The notes under the pieces were generated by a model, which saw only the letters and a program-made list of their open reading frames with translations, did not search any database and was not told where the DNA came from. The translations under genes and the position numbers were made by a program. Of a stretch of 64,000 bases of DNA, positions 17,363 to 26,689 are shown one piece after another. The stretch is from contig JBGPWL010000015.1 in assembly GCA_041492185.1 (NCBI GenBank), positions 1-64,000 on the forward strand, in the 5' to 3' direction. The stretch's first letter is position 1. Every line of letters begins with the position of its first letter. The DNA is from JAOAPY01 sp041492185 (lineage in GTDB: Bacteria > Acidobacteriota > Blastocatellia > Pyrinomonadales > Pyrinomonadaceae).

Positions 17363-17447
17363 AGTTCCTTCATTGACGCGCCTTTCCCAGTCTCTGTAAG
17401 ATTCGCCTATCGCTCGAACGGAAAAGCGCTCCGAGATCAAGGTGAAC

Positions 17448-18467
17448 ATGTCCGCAAACGTCTCCGACAAAAATGTGAACGAACCAGCCGCTGCGGCAAC
17501 GGCAGTACCGAAGCGGATCACAAACGCGCAGACCGTCTGCAACCAGAAGAACGAAAAGGGCAAACTCTGCAACGGTCACTTGAAACAATTGCGCACGGCC
17601 GGCGAGCCCGCCGAAGTGCATCTGCGCGGCGACGACGTGCTCTCCAAATGCCAGACGTGCGGCACGTTCTACATGGGCCCGCCGCTGGGCCACGTTCGCG
17701 ATCCCCAAAAGCAGAGTCGATTCGTCGAGGCTGAGTTGACAGCATTACTGCAAGCCGCCGGCGGCACGATGCCGGTGATTAAGAAAAATGAAAAAGGTGT
17801 GTACGTTCTCGCGGAAGTCAGCGCGGAACACGGTCACGCGGCACCCAAGCCGACACCTGCCGACAAGCCCGCTCCTGCCGCGACCGCTACGCCCGCGCCC
17901 GCCGCTCCCCAACAACCGACTGCCGTGAAAGCTCCCGCTACTCCAGCGGCTACCGCCCCGGCGCCTGCTGCCAAGCCGGCGGAACATAAAGCGGGCGCAG
18001 AGCCGAATCGCGAACTGTTCAAACGATCGACTTACAGCGGCGTCGCGGATACTGGACCGGTGCCCGGCGAAACTTTTGATCAGAAGGTGGCGCGATTGAA
18101 AGCTGTTTCCGCAGCAGCAAAACGACGCGCAGAGGAAAGTGGTGGGGAAGTAGCGCCGACGAGAGAGACTGCGCCAGCACCGACTGCAACAACGCCTGAC
18201 GAGTCTGCGGTCGAAGCGACACCAGTTACACCAATTGACACGCCCGCAGCCGCGCCGGTTGCCGAAGCTGCGCCGGCGCCATCACGGGCCGCCACCGCAC
18301 ACAAACCCACCGGCCAGGCCGACCGAACCTTGATGAAACGATCAACTTACTGTGGTGTCGTTGATACAGGACCGGTGCCCGGCGAGACTTTCGAACAGAA
18401 GGTGGCACGCCTGGCGAAGGTTGCCGCCGCCGCCAAGCAACGCGCGGACGAAGGTGGTGCGCATTGA
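17448..18467 (+). CDS. Zinc-ribbon protein with duplicated 40-residue C-terminal module
   Basis: 339 residues. An N-terminal zinc-ribbon-like unit uses C31, C41, C68 and C71 (CQTCGTF). A long Ala/Pro-rich linker follows (about 130-185). Two copies of the module RSTYxGVxDTGPVPGETFxQ KVARL...AAAKxRA sit at about 189-230 and 294-335, with another Ala/Pro/Thr linker between them. The two copies differ in few positions, so selection holds the sequence. I know no named family. The ATG at 17448 with AAGGTG upstream is preferred to GTG 17442. Perhaps an adaptor with two identical binding tails; this is inference. Confidence 0.7.
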   Translation: MSANVSDKNVNEPAAAATAVPKRITNAQTVCNQKNEKGKLCNGHLKQLRTAGEPAEVHLRGDDVLSKCQTCGTFYMGPPLGHVRDPQKQSRFVEAELTALLQAAGGTMPVIKKNEKGVYVLAEVSAEHGHAAPKPTPADKPAPAATATPAPAAPQQPTAVKAPATPAATAPAPAAKPAEHKAGAEPNRELFKRSTYSGVADTGPVPGETFDQKVARLKAVSAAAKRRAEESGGEVAPTRETAPAPTATTPDESAVEATPVTPIDTPAAAPVAEAAPAPSRAATAHKPTGQADRTLMKRSTYCGVVDTGPVPGETFEQKVARLAKVAAAAKQRADEGGAH

Positions 18468-18599
18468 TTCTTCCGTCCACATGAACGCGTTATTGATCAA
18501 CGCACGATCCACGAAATTACACTAAATTCCGCGAAAGTACTCGAACTAATTCGTTCTTTTTTCGTGTGCGTTCGTGGATCGTATTTGCGACGATGTCTG

Positions 18600-19607
18600 C
18601 TAGTGCTCGCGCACCGCCAACCCTTCGCGCGCGACTTTCCAATCAAGCACTCTGGCGCCTTCTTCCGCGGCGAGGGCGCGTTCGACGTCTGACTTTCTTC
18701 CCTCGTTGCAGAGGAACGCGATGCAACCGCCGCCGCCTGCGCCGCAAACCTTTGCGCCGACTGCTCCGTGGGCCATCGCCTTTTCCATCAACAGGTCCAT
18801 CTGCGGCGTAGTGATCGTGGGCGCGAGTTGTTTCCGATTCGGATAAGCGAGACGCATCGACGCTGCCATCGCGTCCCAATCGCTCGCCAGCAACGCTTCC
18901 CGCATGCGTGAGGCTGAATCGCGGATGCCTTCGAACATTTGAAAGAGTTCCGGATCGCCGTCGATGTGGCGTTTGAAAATTTCCCAATTATTAATTCCCG
19001 AAAGCCGCGGCTCGCCCGTGTAGCAAATCGCTATGCGCCGCTCCAGTTCATCGACGTTGACGTCCAGCGCCTCGCGCTCAATGCCATCCCCGCGAAAATG
19101 GACGCACGATACCGCACCGTAGAGCGCGGAGTAGTAATCCTGAAAACCTGCCGGCACCTTGATGACCGTCGTCTCGACATTGGCGGCCACAATGACAAAT
19201 TTTTTCTCGCTGTAGCGATTGCCAACAAGACGATTCAGGGCGCCGACGCAGGCGATGTCGAGCGCGGACGAGCCGGCGAGACCCGCGCCCGCGGGAACTT
19301 CACTCTCAGCGATCAGATGAAAACCGATGGTTGGCCTAAAGAAGTGCACCAACTTTGCGATCAACTCGAGCCGCTCTTCGTAAAACAGTTCGTCAATACG
19401 ACTCAAGCTGGTTTCGTACCGCACTTTCAGATCGCGCGACTCGAGAATGATGCGATCGTCGTCGCGCGTCTCGATGCGGCAATGCGCGCGCAGTGAAAGC
19501 GCAAAGTTAACGGTGGTCGCCCCCGGATGAAAGAGATACAGCGGCCAGATGTCGATAGTTCCGCCGGCCAGATCAACGCGCGTAGGAGCAGATGATTCGA
19601 TTATCAT
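18600..19607 (-). CDS. GHMP family sugar kinase
   Basis: 335 residues. GHMP motif 1 lies in SAPTRVDLAGGTIDIWPLYL. The ATP-binding motif 2 is PAGAGLAGSSA (105-115) and motif 3 is KVCGAGGGGCIAF (286-298). The N-terminus resembles the D-glycero-D-manno-heptose-7-phosphate kinase/fucokinase-like group more than mevalonate kinase, so a sugar or heptose phosphate is the likely substrate. ATG at 19607. No sugar-nucleotide genes lie next to it, so the pathway is open. Confidence 0.8.
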   Translation of the reverse strand: MIIESSAPTRVDLAGGTIDIWPLYLFHPGATTVNFALSLRAHCRIETRDDDRIILESRDLKVRYETSLSRIDELFYEERLELIAKLVHFFRPTIGFHLIAESEVPAGAGLAGSSALDIACVGALNRLVGNRYSEKKFVIVAANVETTVIKVPAGFQDYYSALYGAVSCVHFRGDGIEREALDVNVDELERRIAICYTGEPRLSGINNWEIFKRHIDGDPELFQMFEGIRDSASRMREALLASDWDAMAASMRLAYPNRKQLAPTITTPQMDLLMEKAMAHGAVGAKVCGAGGGGCIAFLCNEGRKSDVERALAAEEGARVLDWKVAREGLAVREH

Positions 19608-19689
19608 TTTGATTTTCTCAGATGTGATTTGCGCATGCGATTCGATTACGTCTTGGTTTGTATTTCGATGCTGAATTTCTAACAGAGCC

Positions 19690-19760
19690 CGGGAGCGATC
19701 TCAAATTTCAAATCTGAGATCTGAAAATCTGAAATCCGCAATTCGAAATCCGAAATTCTT
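19690..19760. repeat. AATCTGAAA-type short tandem repeat
   Basis: Several degenerate copies of a 9-10 nt unit (AAATCTGAGATCTGAAAATC and the like) run up to the stop codon of the DedA gene. A shorter run of the same unit lies at about 22542-22568, before actA. Confidence 0.6.
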
Positions 19761-20510
19761 TCACTCTCCCTCAGCCTTGTCGCTCTTCGAATCAGTTCGT
19801 TTCTGATCCGACTTGCGGCGCCGCGGATGTTGGCCTTTGAACGGAATTCGCTCCTGAAATTCATGAGTCAGTTCCTGTAGTTTTTCGGCCGCAGCATGCT
19901 CAAGTTCCTGCAAACGCTCGGGGTCAGCCTCTTCAACTTTCTTCGAAAGCCAGAAGCGTTCGGCAAGATAGAACCCGGTGATGCCGACGACAACGATCAC
20001 CAAGAGCACTTTGCCTAACTTTTGAAAGTCACCAATGATGCCCGTAATCGCGCCACTAAAAAAATAACCGGCGCCGCTCAAAATACTGACCCAGATAAAA
20101 CAGCTCCCTAACGAGAGCAACAGGAACCGCACGTAGGGCATGCGCCCAACGCCATAAAAAATGCACGACGCCCAGCGCAAGCCGTAAATGTACTTCGAGA
20201 GAAGAAACGAAAGCGCCCCAAACTTTTCCGTCAGTCTTCCGATGCGCGGCGTCGCTGCGCGATAAAAGCGTAGATTGCGAACGCCCTTGCCAAAGCCGCG
20301 GCCCGCCAGGTAAGCGGCGTTGTCGCTCGCGACGCCGCCGAGCGTGCCCCACAACAGCACGCGCGCAAAACTGTAATCACCAAAAAAATAACTGTGCGCC
20401 AGCACGCCGGCCAGCAGGAGCGTGAGGTCTCCCTCGATCATCACCAGGAGAAAAACGGCGTAGAGTCCATAGCGGCCGATGAGGTCGTAAAGAAAGTCGA
20501 GACTGTGCAT
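19761..20510 (-). CDS. DedA family membrane protein
   Basis: About 249 residues. The DedA/SNARE-associated domain shows RYGLYAVFLLVMIEGDLTLL, a long re-entrant/membrane region, GRGFGKGVRNLRFYR and a conserved KYIYGLRWASCIFYGVGRM, with three to four helices. A long charged C-terminal tail (about 205-249, E/K/R-rich) is an extra. DedA proteins move or flip lipid carriers and depend on the proton gradient. The ATG at 20510 begins MHSLDFLYDLIGRYG, the family's usual start. An upstream in-frame ATG at 20591 lies within repeat DNA and is rejected. Confidence 0.85.
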   Translation of the reverse strand: MHSLDFLYDLIGRYGLYAVFLLVMIEGDLTLLLAGVLAHSYFFGDYSFARVLLWGTLGGVASDNAAYLAGRGFGKGVRNLRFYRAATPRIGRLTEKFGALSFLLSKYIYGLRWASCIFYGVGRMPYVRFLLLSLGSCFIWVSILSGAGYFFSGAITGIIGDFQKLGKVLLVIVVVGITGFYLAERFWLSKKVEEADPERLQELEHAAAEKLQELTHEFQERIPFKGQHPRRRKSDQKRTDSKSDKAEGE

Positions 20511-20519
20511 TGCGAAAAA

Positions 20520-20624
20520 ATGAACTTTGTACTTTGTTCGTTGTGCTTTGCTGATGCTTCGAGGAAACCAGAATAACAACACAAGGAACAAAGAACGAAG
20601 TTCAAAGGTACAAAGGACCAGCTG
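20520..20624. repeat. ACAAAG-type tandem/inverted repeat
   Basis: Pyrimidine-rich ACTTTGT/CTTTGTTC units (20523-20552) face purine-rich ACAAAGAACGAAGTTCAAAG units (20582-20612). They form a long imperfect hairpin between two minus-strand genes. Similar units recur at about 21100-21205. Confidence 0.55.
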
Positions 20625-21089
20625 TCAATTCGATTCTTCCTCTGGTGGCGGCTTCACGACCAGAACCGGGCACGGCGCGTGACGGACAACCGCTTCAGCG
20701 GTGGAACCGAAGATTATGCGGCCCAGTCCCGTGCGGCCATGCGACGAGATAACTACCAGATCGACCTTTTGTTCTTTAGCGACTCGTACAATTTCCGCTG
20801 CCGCCTCGCCATGCACGATCAATTCTTCGACGTCGAGTCCGGCGCACTCCTCACACTCGGCGATCTTTGGCAATTCACGTTCGGCCGAATCCTCGAGTTG
20901 CTCGCTGATGTCCGCAATCGGCAATGGCTCCGTCATGCCCGTGTAGCCCACCGTTGGCACGATGGGTTCGATGACGTGCACGCAGACGATCCGCGCGCCA
21001 AAGGTACGCGCGAGCGAGGCCGCATACGACAGCGCGTAGTTGCCGCACTCGCTGAAATCTGTTGGGAACAGTATCGTGCGAATTTGCAT
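20625..21089 (-). CDS. Universal stress protein
   Basis: 154 residues, the usual single-domain length. It starts TILFPTDFSECGNYALSYAA. The ATP-binding loop is SSHGRTGLGRIIFGSTAEAV, then VVRHAPCPVLVVKP. All elements of the ATP-binding UspA class are present. Universal stress proteins sense or buffer stress and bind ATP as dimers. ATG at 21089. It sits alone between two repeat clusters. Confidence 0.93.
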   Translation of the reverse strand: MQIRTILFPTDFSECGNYALSYAASLARTFGARIVCVHVIEPIVPTVGYTGMTEPLPIADISEQLEDSAERELPKIAECEECAGLDVEELIVHGEAAAEIVRVAKEQKVDLVVISSHGRTGLGRIIFGSTAEAVVRHAPCPVLVVKPPPEEESN

Positions 21090-21099
21090 AATAACAATT

Positions 21100-21210
21100 C
21101 GATCTTTGTACTTTGGATTCTGTTCTTTGTGAACCGTACGCCGACCCTATCGCACCATTTACCGGCCCACAAAGGACAAAGCACAAAGTTCAAAGCACAA
21201 AGCTCGCCTC
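21100..21210. repeat. Second ACAAAG-type tandem/inverted repeat
   Basis: TCTTTGTACTTTGG units (about 21101-21132) and purine-rich ACAAAGCACAAAGTTCAAAG units (about 21172-21205) are complementary. The design matches the copy at 20520-20624. It lies in the divergent space between the stress protein and the ROK kinase. Confidence 0.55.
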
Positions 21211-21324
21211 CGTCCTAAAATCCGGCTGCATTTTACACACAGCGCCTTCTGTTTGACAGCCCCAGACCCGTTGATTATGCTTCGCTCGGTTAGTTTCTCG
21301 AAGCCAGGTGGCTGGATCCGCAAA

Positions 21325-22290
21325 ATGACCAACTCCCCTTCATCAACACCGCAATTTATCGGCATCGATCTCTCCGGCTTGGAAATGCGCGCGGCCTTAG
21401 TGGGCGACGACGGTAAGTTGATCGAGCACCGCGAGGCCACCATCGAGCACGAGCGCGTGGTTGAGCAGGTGGCCCAGGTCGTATCTGAACTGCGCGGAGC
21501 GTCGTCCAAAATTGCCGCGGTCGGCGTGGCCATCCCAGGGCTCGTCAATCGCCAAACTGATCGAGTGTTGGCTTCCAGGCATCTGCCCGCAACCGTTCGT
21601 GACGATCTGCATTCCGAGTTGATGAAAGCAACCGGCCTCAGGTTCGAGCTGGAGAACGATGCCAATGCCGCGGCCTATGGGGAATACAAGATCGGCGCGG
21701 GCGTCGGCTGCCGCGACATGTTCTACATGTCGATCGGAGAAGGCATCGGCGGCGCGATCATTCTCGATGGCAACCTATGGACGGGCGCCTCGGGACTCGC
21801 GGGCGAGGTCGGCCACATCACTATTGATACGGAAGGAATCGAGTGCGTGTGCGGCAACACTGGATGTCTGGAAACGGTCGCTTCGGGCCCGAACATTGTG
21901 CGGCGCGCGAAAGACAGGCTTGATCGCGATTCAACTTCTTCTTTATCCAAATTGGACATGAATGCCGAGTTCAGCGTTGACGACGTGGCCCGCGAAGCAA
22001 CCAATGGCGACGATTTTGCACTGATGATGATCGAACGGACCGGAAAGTACATCGGCACGGGCGTGGCCAGCGTGATTAATCTCTTGAATATCGAACGGAT
22101 CGTGCTCGGTGGCGGAGTGATGGAAGCTGGCGAGCTGATTCTCAGTCCCATCATCGAGGAAGCCAAACGCCGCGCGTTTCAACCTTGCTTTGAAGCGACT
22201 CAGATTGTCGCCGGCACGCTCGGTAAAGACGCGAGCGCAATCGGCGCGGCGCTGCTGGCGCGCGATGCGGGCACGGCCGGCAACGAGTAG
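21325..22290 (+). CDS. ROK family kinase (glucokinase type)
   Basis: About 321 residues. The phosphate-1 motif is FIGIDLSGLEMRAALVGDDG. NDANAAAYGE contains the catalytic Asp. SIGEGIGGAIILDG is the phosphate-2 motif. The zinc-binding signature CVCGNTGCLE follows GEVGHITID. No N-terminal helix-turn-helix is present, so it is an enzyme, not a ROK repressor. It probably phosphorylates glucose or a related sugar. Start uncertain: the ATG at 21325 begins just before the domain; a TTG at 21253 would add 24 poor-quality residues. Confidence 0.85.
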   Translation: MTNSPSSTPQFIGIDLSGLEMRAALVGDDGKLIEHREATIEHERVVEQVAQVVSELRGASSKIAAVGVAIPGLVNRQTDRVLASRHLPATVRDDLHSELMKATGLRFELENDANAAAYGEYKIGAGVGCRDMFYMSIGEGIGGAIILDGNLWTGASGLAGEVGHITIDTEGIECVCGNTGCLETVASGPNIVRRAKDRLDRDSTSSLSKLDMNAEFSVDDVAREATNGDDFALMMIERTGKYIGTGVASVINLLNIERIVLGGGVMEAGELILSPIIEEAKRRAFQPCFEATQIVAGTLGKDASAIGAALLARDAGTAGNE

Positions 22291-22580
22291 CGAAGACTTC
22301 GCGAGACTACTTGCCTTGATCGAACCTCATCAAACTACCCAACACAAAAGCTACTCATCGAAGCGAAATCTTTGCCGGAAAGTTGCGTTTGAAAATCGAC
22401 TCTCATCTGGTAAAGTACTCGGCACCTTGTGAAATGACGTTCTAATTAAACTGGACTTCTGGTCTGCGTGTGTTCAAACGCCGGCCAAGCCGCCAGCTTG
22501 TTCAGAGATTTATTGCGCTGCGAGAGTAAGCTTTAGAAATCGATCTGAGATTTGAAATCTGAAAATTTGTAGCCGCGGCG
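22291..22580 (+). other. Intergenic leader of the act cluster
   Basis: 290 bp with no gene. It holds a short AATCTGAAA-type repeat (22542-22568) ending 12 bp before the actA ATG. A weak promoter-like TTGAAA (about 22389) with TAAAGT 16 bp further on is the best candidate start for the operon, but it is not strong. Confidence 0.35.
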
Positions 22581-23252
22581 ATGCCACAGATTTTCCAACA
22601 CAGTACCAACGCGTTAGCGAAGGCGACGATCTACGGCGCCGTTTTTATTATTTTGGCCGCACTCTGGGTGACCGCCGAAATCAATCGTTCCTCCTGGAAC
22701 ACGGGGCAGTGGGTCGAGCGCGACCAGCCGGTCCAATTCAGTCACAAACACCACGTCGGCGACGACGGCATTGATTGTCGTTACTGCCACACGGCTGTCG
22801 AAACGTCGGCGTCGGCCGGCATTCCTTCGTCCGAGGTCTGCATGAACTGTCACAAACAGATCTGGGCCGACAGTCCATATCTCGAACCGGTTCGCGCCAG
22901 CCTGCGCACGGGCAAACCGATCGAGTGGTGGCGCGTGCACGATCTGCCCGACTACGTTTATTTCAATCACAGCATTCACGTGAACAAAGGCGTCGGCTGT
23001 TCGACGTGTCATGGACGCATCGATCAGATGCCGATCACTTATCAGGCGGCGACGCTGCAGATGGAGTGGTGTCTCGAGTGTCATCGCGCGCCGGAAAGAT
23101 TTGTGAGGCCGAAAGACAAAATTTTTGACATGGAATGGCGCGCTGAGAATAAGAACAAGGACGAGATTGCCGAAGCGCGCGGTTTGGTGAAGGACACGTA
23201 TCACATCCAGCCGGCGAAGATACTGACCAGTTGTTCGACGTGTCACCGTTAA
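22581..23252 (+). CDS. actA: Alternative complex III, pentaheme cytochrome c subunit ActA
   Basis: 223 residues. One N-terminal helix (about 13-33) anchors it. Five CxxCH heme motifs follow: CRYCH, CMNCH, CSTCH, CLECH and CSTCH, with extra histidines for axial ligands (FSHKHH, FNHSIH). Five hemes on a single anchor is the ActA pattern. In the complex it collects electrons from ActB's iron-sulfur relay. First gene of the cluster. Confidence 0.95.
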   Translation: MPQIFQHSTNALAKATIYGAVFIILAALWVTAEINRSSWNTGQWVERDQPVQFSHKHHVGDDGIDCRYCHTAVETSASAGIPSSEVCMNCHKQIWADSPYLEPVRASLRTGKPIEWWRVHDLPDYVYFNHSIHVNKGVGCSTCHGRIDQMPITYQAATLQMEWCLECHRAPERFVRPKDKIFDMEWRAENKNKDEIAEARGLVKDTYHIQPAKILTSCSTCHR

Positions 23253-23257
23253 CCTGG

Positions 23258-23312
23258 GAGCGCGCCTGGGAGCGCGGACATCCTGTCCGCATGAGCGCGC
23301 AGCGCGAAAAAC
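23258..23312. repeat. GCGGACAtccTGTCCGC palindrome between actA and actB
   Basis: The 17-nt GCGGACATCCTGTCCGC (23274-23290) is a 7-bp inverted repeat. It is embedded in GGGAGCGC/GAGCGCGC and related short sequence. It looks like a REP-type element dropped into the intergenic space. Confidence 0.55.
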
Positions 23313-23336
23313 CGCGTGAATAGAACGCAACCTTAG

Positions 23337-26300
23337 ATGAGTAACGACCGCCACATCAATTTCAAACTCATGCGGGATCGCATTCTTGCGGCGCAGGCCG
23401 GGTCAGAACCGCCTGCGGTAGCGGGCGGTTCAGCGCTCGTATCCGACACCGTTCGCATTGCCAATCTTCAACCGCCCGCTACCGCAGGCGGTTCTGACAA
23501 AACATACTGGCGCAGCCTCGAGGAGTTGATCGACGCGCCTGAGTTTCGTGAATTCGTTGAGCGCGAATTCCCGCAACAAGCCGAAGAGTGGAACGATCCG
23601 GTCGAGCGGCGCACGTTTTTGAAGTTGATGGGCGCATCGCTGGCGCTGGCGGGCTTGAGTGGCTGCGTATATCAGCCGCCGGAAAAGATCGTTCCTTACG
23701 TCAAGCAACCAGAGGAAGAAGTCCCAGGCAAGGCGCTCTTCTTTGCAACGGCCGCAACGCTCAGCGGCATCGCGACGCCATTGCTCGCGCGCAGCAACGA
23801 AGGACGACCCACGAAAGTCGAAGGCAATCCGGATCATCCCAACAATCAAAATGGGAACAAGAACGATCGCGGCTCGAGCGCGACGGATATTTTTGCGCAG
23901 GCGTCGGTGCTCGGTCTTTACGATCCCGATCGATCACAAACGCCCTCCTTTCGCGAAGAGACGCGACCGTGGTCCACATTTGTCGCCGAGATCCGCACGC
24001 TGCTAAACGGCGACGACGGAAAAAGTGGACTGCGCGCGAAACAGGGCGCCGGCCTGCATTTTTTGACTGAGACGGTGACTTCACCGACGCTCGCCGCGCA
24101 GATGAAAGGAATTCTCGACGAGTTCAAGCAGGCTCGGTGGCATCAATACGAACCCGTCAACCGCGACAACGCCCGCGCCGGCGCGATCATGGCGTTCGGC
24201 CAGGACGTGAACACGATCTACGACTTCAGCAAAGCCGATCGCATTCTTTCGCTCGACGCGGATTTCCTTTCCTGCCAGCCCGGAATGCTTCGCTACGCTC
24301 GCGACTTTGCCACGCGCAGGCGCATCACCGAAGGCAAGAAAGACATGAGCCGGTTGTACGTCATCGAGACGACACCGACGACTACCGGCGCGAGCGCGGA
24401 CCATCGCTGGTCGGTGCGGCCGAGCGAGTTACAAGCGATCGCTTTGATGATCTATAAGATAATCCTGAAGAACGCGCCGAAGGCAATGCTGGCAGATAGT
24501 AAGTTCATGGTAGTAGCTGGCTATCCCGAAATCCAGACTAGTCCGCCTCCAGCCTGGCTCACTGCTATTGTTCGCGAGCTACTCGACCGACTAATGGAGG
24601 GACCGCCGAGCATCGTTATCGCCGGTAACGAAGCGCCGCCCTTGGTCCACGTTGTGGCGCACGCGATTAACCGCGTACTCGGCAATATTAACAAGACTGT
24701 TTTCCACACAGATCCTGTCGAAGCCAGCTCCATCGATCAAACGCAGTCACTGCGCGAACTTGTTCAAGAGATCGACGCCGGCCACGTCGAACTGCTGGTC
24801 ATTGTCGGCGGCAATCCCGCCTACAACACACCGGCGGATCTGAAACTCGATTTCGAGCGACTCAGGAAAGCGACCTTGCGCGTTCATCTCAGTCCTTACA
24901 AAGACGAAACGTCGGAACTCTGTCACTGGCACATTCCGGAGGCTCACTATCTCGAATCGTGGAGCGACACGCGTTCTTATGACGGCACCGCGTCGATCGT
25001 CCAGCCGCTGATCGAACCACTCTACGAAGGCAAGACTGCTCACGAGCTGCTCGCGGTGTTTTCTGATCAGTATGACCGCAAACCCTATGACATCGTTCGA
25101 GAGCACTGGCGCTATTACTGGGATAACTTCGTCGGTCCGCTTACTAGAGCCACAACCCACGGACCGCCGTTAACTACCGTACTTTCGTCATCGGCACCCA
25201 CAGACTTTGAGGCGTGGTGGCGTGAATGTGTGCATGACGGTTTCGTGGACATTAAGCCGGCGATAAAGAAGATCTCACTGAAATCAGACTGGCCTAGTCA
25301 GCTTTCAAGCTCCAACACCCAACCCCCGACACCCAACACGCTTGAATTGGTTTTCCGCACGGACCCCACGATCTACGACGGGCGGTTTGCGAACAATGGG
25401 TGGTTGCAGGAGCTGCCCAAGCCGCTGACGAAGATCACCTGGGACAACGCAGCGCTTGTCAGTCCAAACACGGCGAAGCGTCTGGGGCTCGAAAAATCCG
25501 GCGCGGTCAAAGGACGTGAGGCTTACGTTGACACGATCAAGATCAATTATCAGGGACGTTCGATCGGCGCGACAGTGCCCGCATGGATCATGCCGGGCCA
25601 ACCCGACGACGTGATCACGATCCATCTCGGTTACGGCCGCAAACGCGCCGGACGCGTTGGCACTGATAAAGGCTTTAGCGCTTACGACATTCGCACCGCC
25701 GACGCGCCATGGTTTGCCGGCGGCGTCCAGATCAGCAAAGACACAACTCAGGCGCTGCTCGCGACTACGCAGCTTCACTTCAACCTGGAGGACTACAAAT
25801 TCAGTAAGGAAGACCGCGACATTCTGCGCGAGCAAACGCTAAAGGATTACTTGGAAGGCAAGAAAGCGGGCAAGACTGAAGAGCCGGCGCCTGACGACAC
25901 GCTCTACGATCCAAAACTGTACGATTACAAAAATCAGGGCGAGAACGCGCCGAACTACGCCTGGGGCATGGCGATCGATCTAAACAATTGCGTGGGCTGC
26001 AACGCCTGCACGATCGCGTGTCAATCGGAAAACAACATTCCCATCGTCGGCAAAGAACAAGTCGTGCGCAGCCGTGAGATGCACTGGATTCGCGTCGACG
26101 CTTACTTCAAAGGCTCGGCTGAAAAACCCGAAGGCCCATTCTTTCAACCCGTGCCGTGCATGCATTGCGAGAACGCGCCGTGCGAACCGGTCTGTCCGGT
26201 GCACGCGACCGTGCACAGCGCCGAAGGCTTGAACGACATGGTCTACAACCGCTGCGTCGGCACGAAGTATTGTTCGAACAACTGTCCGTACAAAGTTCGT

Positions 26301-26672
26301 CGCTTCAACTTTTTCCTCTATCAGGATTGGGAGACGCCGACTTATCAATTGATGCGCAATCCGGACGTGACGGTGCGCAGCCGCGGCGTGATGGAGAAGT
26401 GCACTTACTGCGTGCAGCGCATTCAGTCGGCGAAGATCACGTCGGAGATTGAAGGACGCAGGGTCAAGGACGGCGAGATCGTGACGGCGTGTCAGGCAGT
26501 TTGTCCGACGGAGGCAATTGTCTTTGGCGACATCAACGATCCGAACAGTCGCGTCTCGAAGCTGAAAGCCGAGGAGCGAAACTATGGATTGTTATCGGAA
26601 TTGAACACGCGGCCGCGGACGACTTATTTGACGGCGTTAAGAAATCCGAATCCGGAGATTAAGGAATCGTGA
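23337..26672 (+). CDS. actB: Alternative complex III, molybdopterin-fold/iron-sulfur subunit ActB
   Basis: 1111 residues. ERRTFLKLMGAS (90-101) with SGC (C110) is a Tat-like signal followed by a lipobox-like Cys. The large middle is a molybdopterin-oxidoreductase-like fold, usually without cofactor. The C-terminal ferredoxin part (about 870-1085) carries the four-cluster ligand sets: CVGCNACTIAC, CMHCENAPCEPVC, CVGTKYCSNNC and CTYC with CQAVC. It takes electrons from quinol oxidation at ActC. Odd: residues about 21-53 (PPAVAGGS and PPATAGGS) are encoded by an inverted palindromic repeat, an insert before the YWRSLEEL start of the usual family N-terminus. Confidence 0.94.
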   Translation: MSNDRHINFKLMRDRILAAQAGSEPPAVAGGSALVSDTVRIANLQPPATAGGSDKTYWRSLEELIDAPEFREFVEREFPQQAEEWNDPVERRTFLKLMGASLALAGLSGCVYQPPEKIVPYVKQPEEEVPGKALFFATAATLSGIATPLLARSNEGRPTKVEGNPDHPNNQNGNKNDRGSSATDIFAQASVLGLYDPDRSQTPSFREETRPWSTFVAEIRTLLNGDDGKSGLRAKQGAGLHFLTETVTSPTLAAQMKGILDEFKQARWHQYEPVNRDNARAGAIMAFGQDVNTIYDFSKADRILSLDADFLSCQPGMLRYARDFATRRRITEGKKDMSRLYVIETTPTTTGASADHRWSVRPSELQAIALMIYKIILKNAPKAMLADSKFMVVAGYPEIQTSPPPAWLTAIVRELLDRLMEGPPSIVIAGNEAPPLVHVVAHAINRVLGNINKTVFHTDPVEASSIDQTQSLRELVQEIDAGHVELLVIVGGNPAYNTPADLKLDFERLRKATLRVHLSPYKDETSELCHWHIPEAHYLESWSDTRSYDGTASIVQPLIEPLYEGKTAHELLAVFSDQYDRKPYDIVREHWRYYWDNFVGPLTRATTHGPPLTTVLSSSAPTDFEAWWRECVHDGFVDIKPAIKKISLKSDWPSQLSSSNTQPPTPNTLELVFRTDPTIYDGRFANNGWLQELPKPLTKITWDNAALVSPNTAKRLGLEKSGAVKGREAYVDTIKINYQGRSIGATVPAWIMPGQPDDVITIHLGYGRKRAGRVGTDKGFSAYDIRTADAPWFAGGVQISKDTTQALLATTQLHFNLEDYKFSKEDRDILREQTLKDYLEGKKAGKTEEPAPDDTLYDPKLYDYKNQGENAPNYAWGMAIDLNNCVGCNACTIACQSENNIPIVGKEQVVRSREMHWIRVDAYFKGSAEKPEGPFFQPVPCMHCENAPCEPVCPVHATVHSAEGLNDMVYNRCVGTKYCSNNCPYKVRRFNFFLYQDWETPTYQLMRNPDVTVRSRGVMEKCTYCVQRIQSAKITSEIEGRRVKDGEIVTACQAVCPTEAIVFGDINDPNSRVSKLKAEERNYGLLSELNTRPRTTYLTALRNPNPEIKES
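23400..23500. repeat. REP-C inverted pair inside the actB reading frame
   Basis: GAACCGCCTGCGGTAGCGGG (23407-23426) and its complement CCCGCTACCGCAGGCGGTTC (23474-23493) are perfectly inverted over 20 nt. Both arms are in frame and encode PPAVAGG and PPATAGG. Related copies lie outside genes at 30846-30872, 35281-35308 and 40631-40665. Confidence 0.8.
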
Positions 26673-26689
26673 GGTTACAGGTGTGAGAT

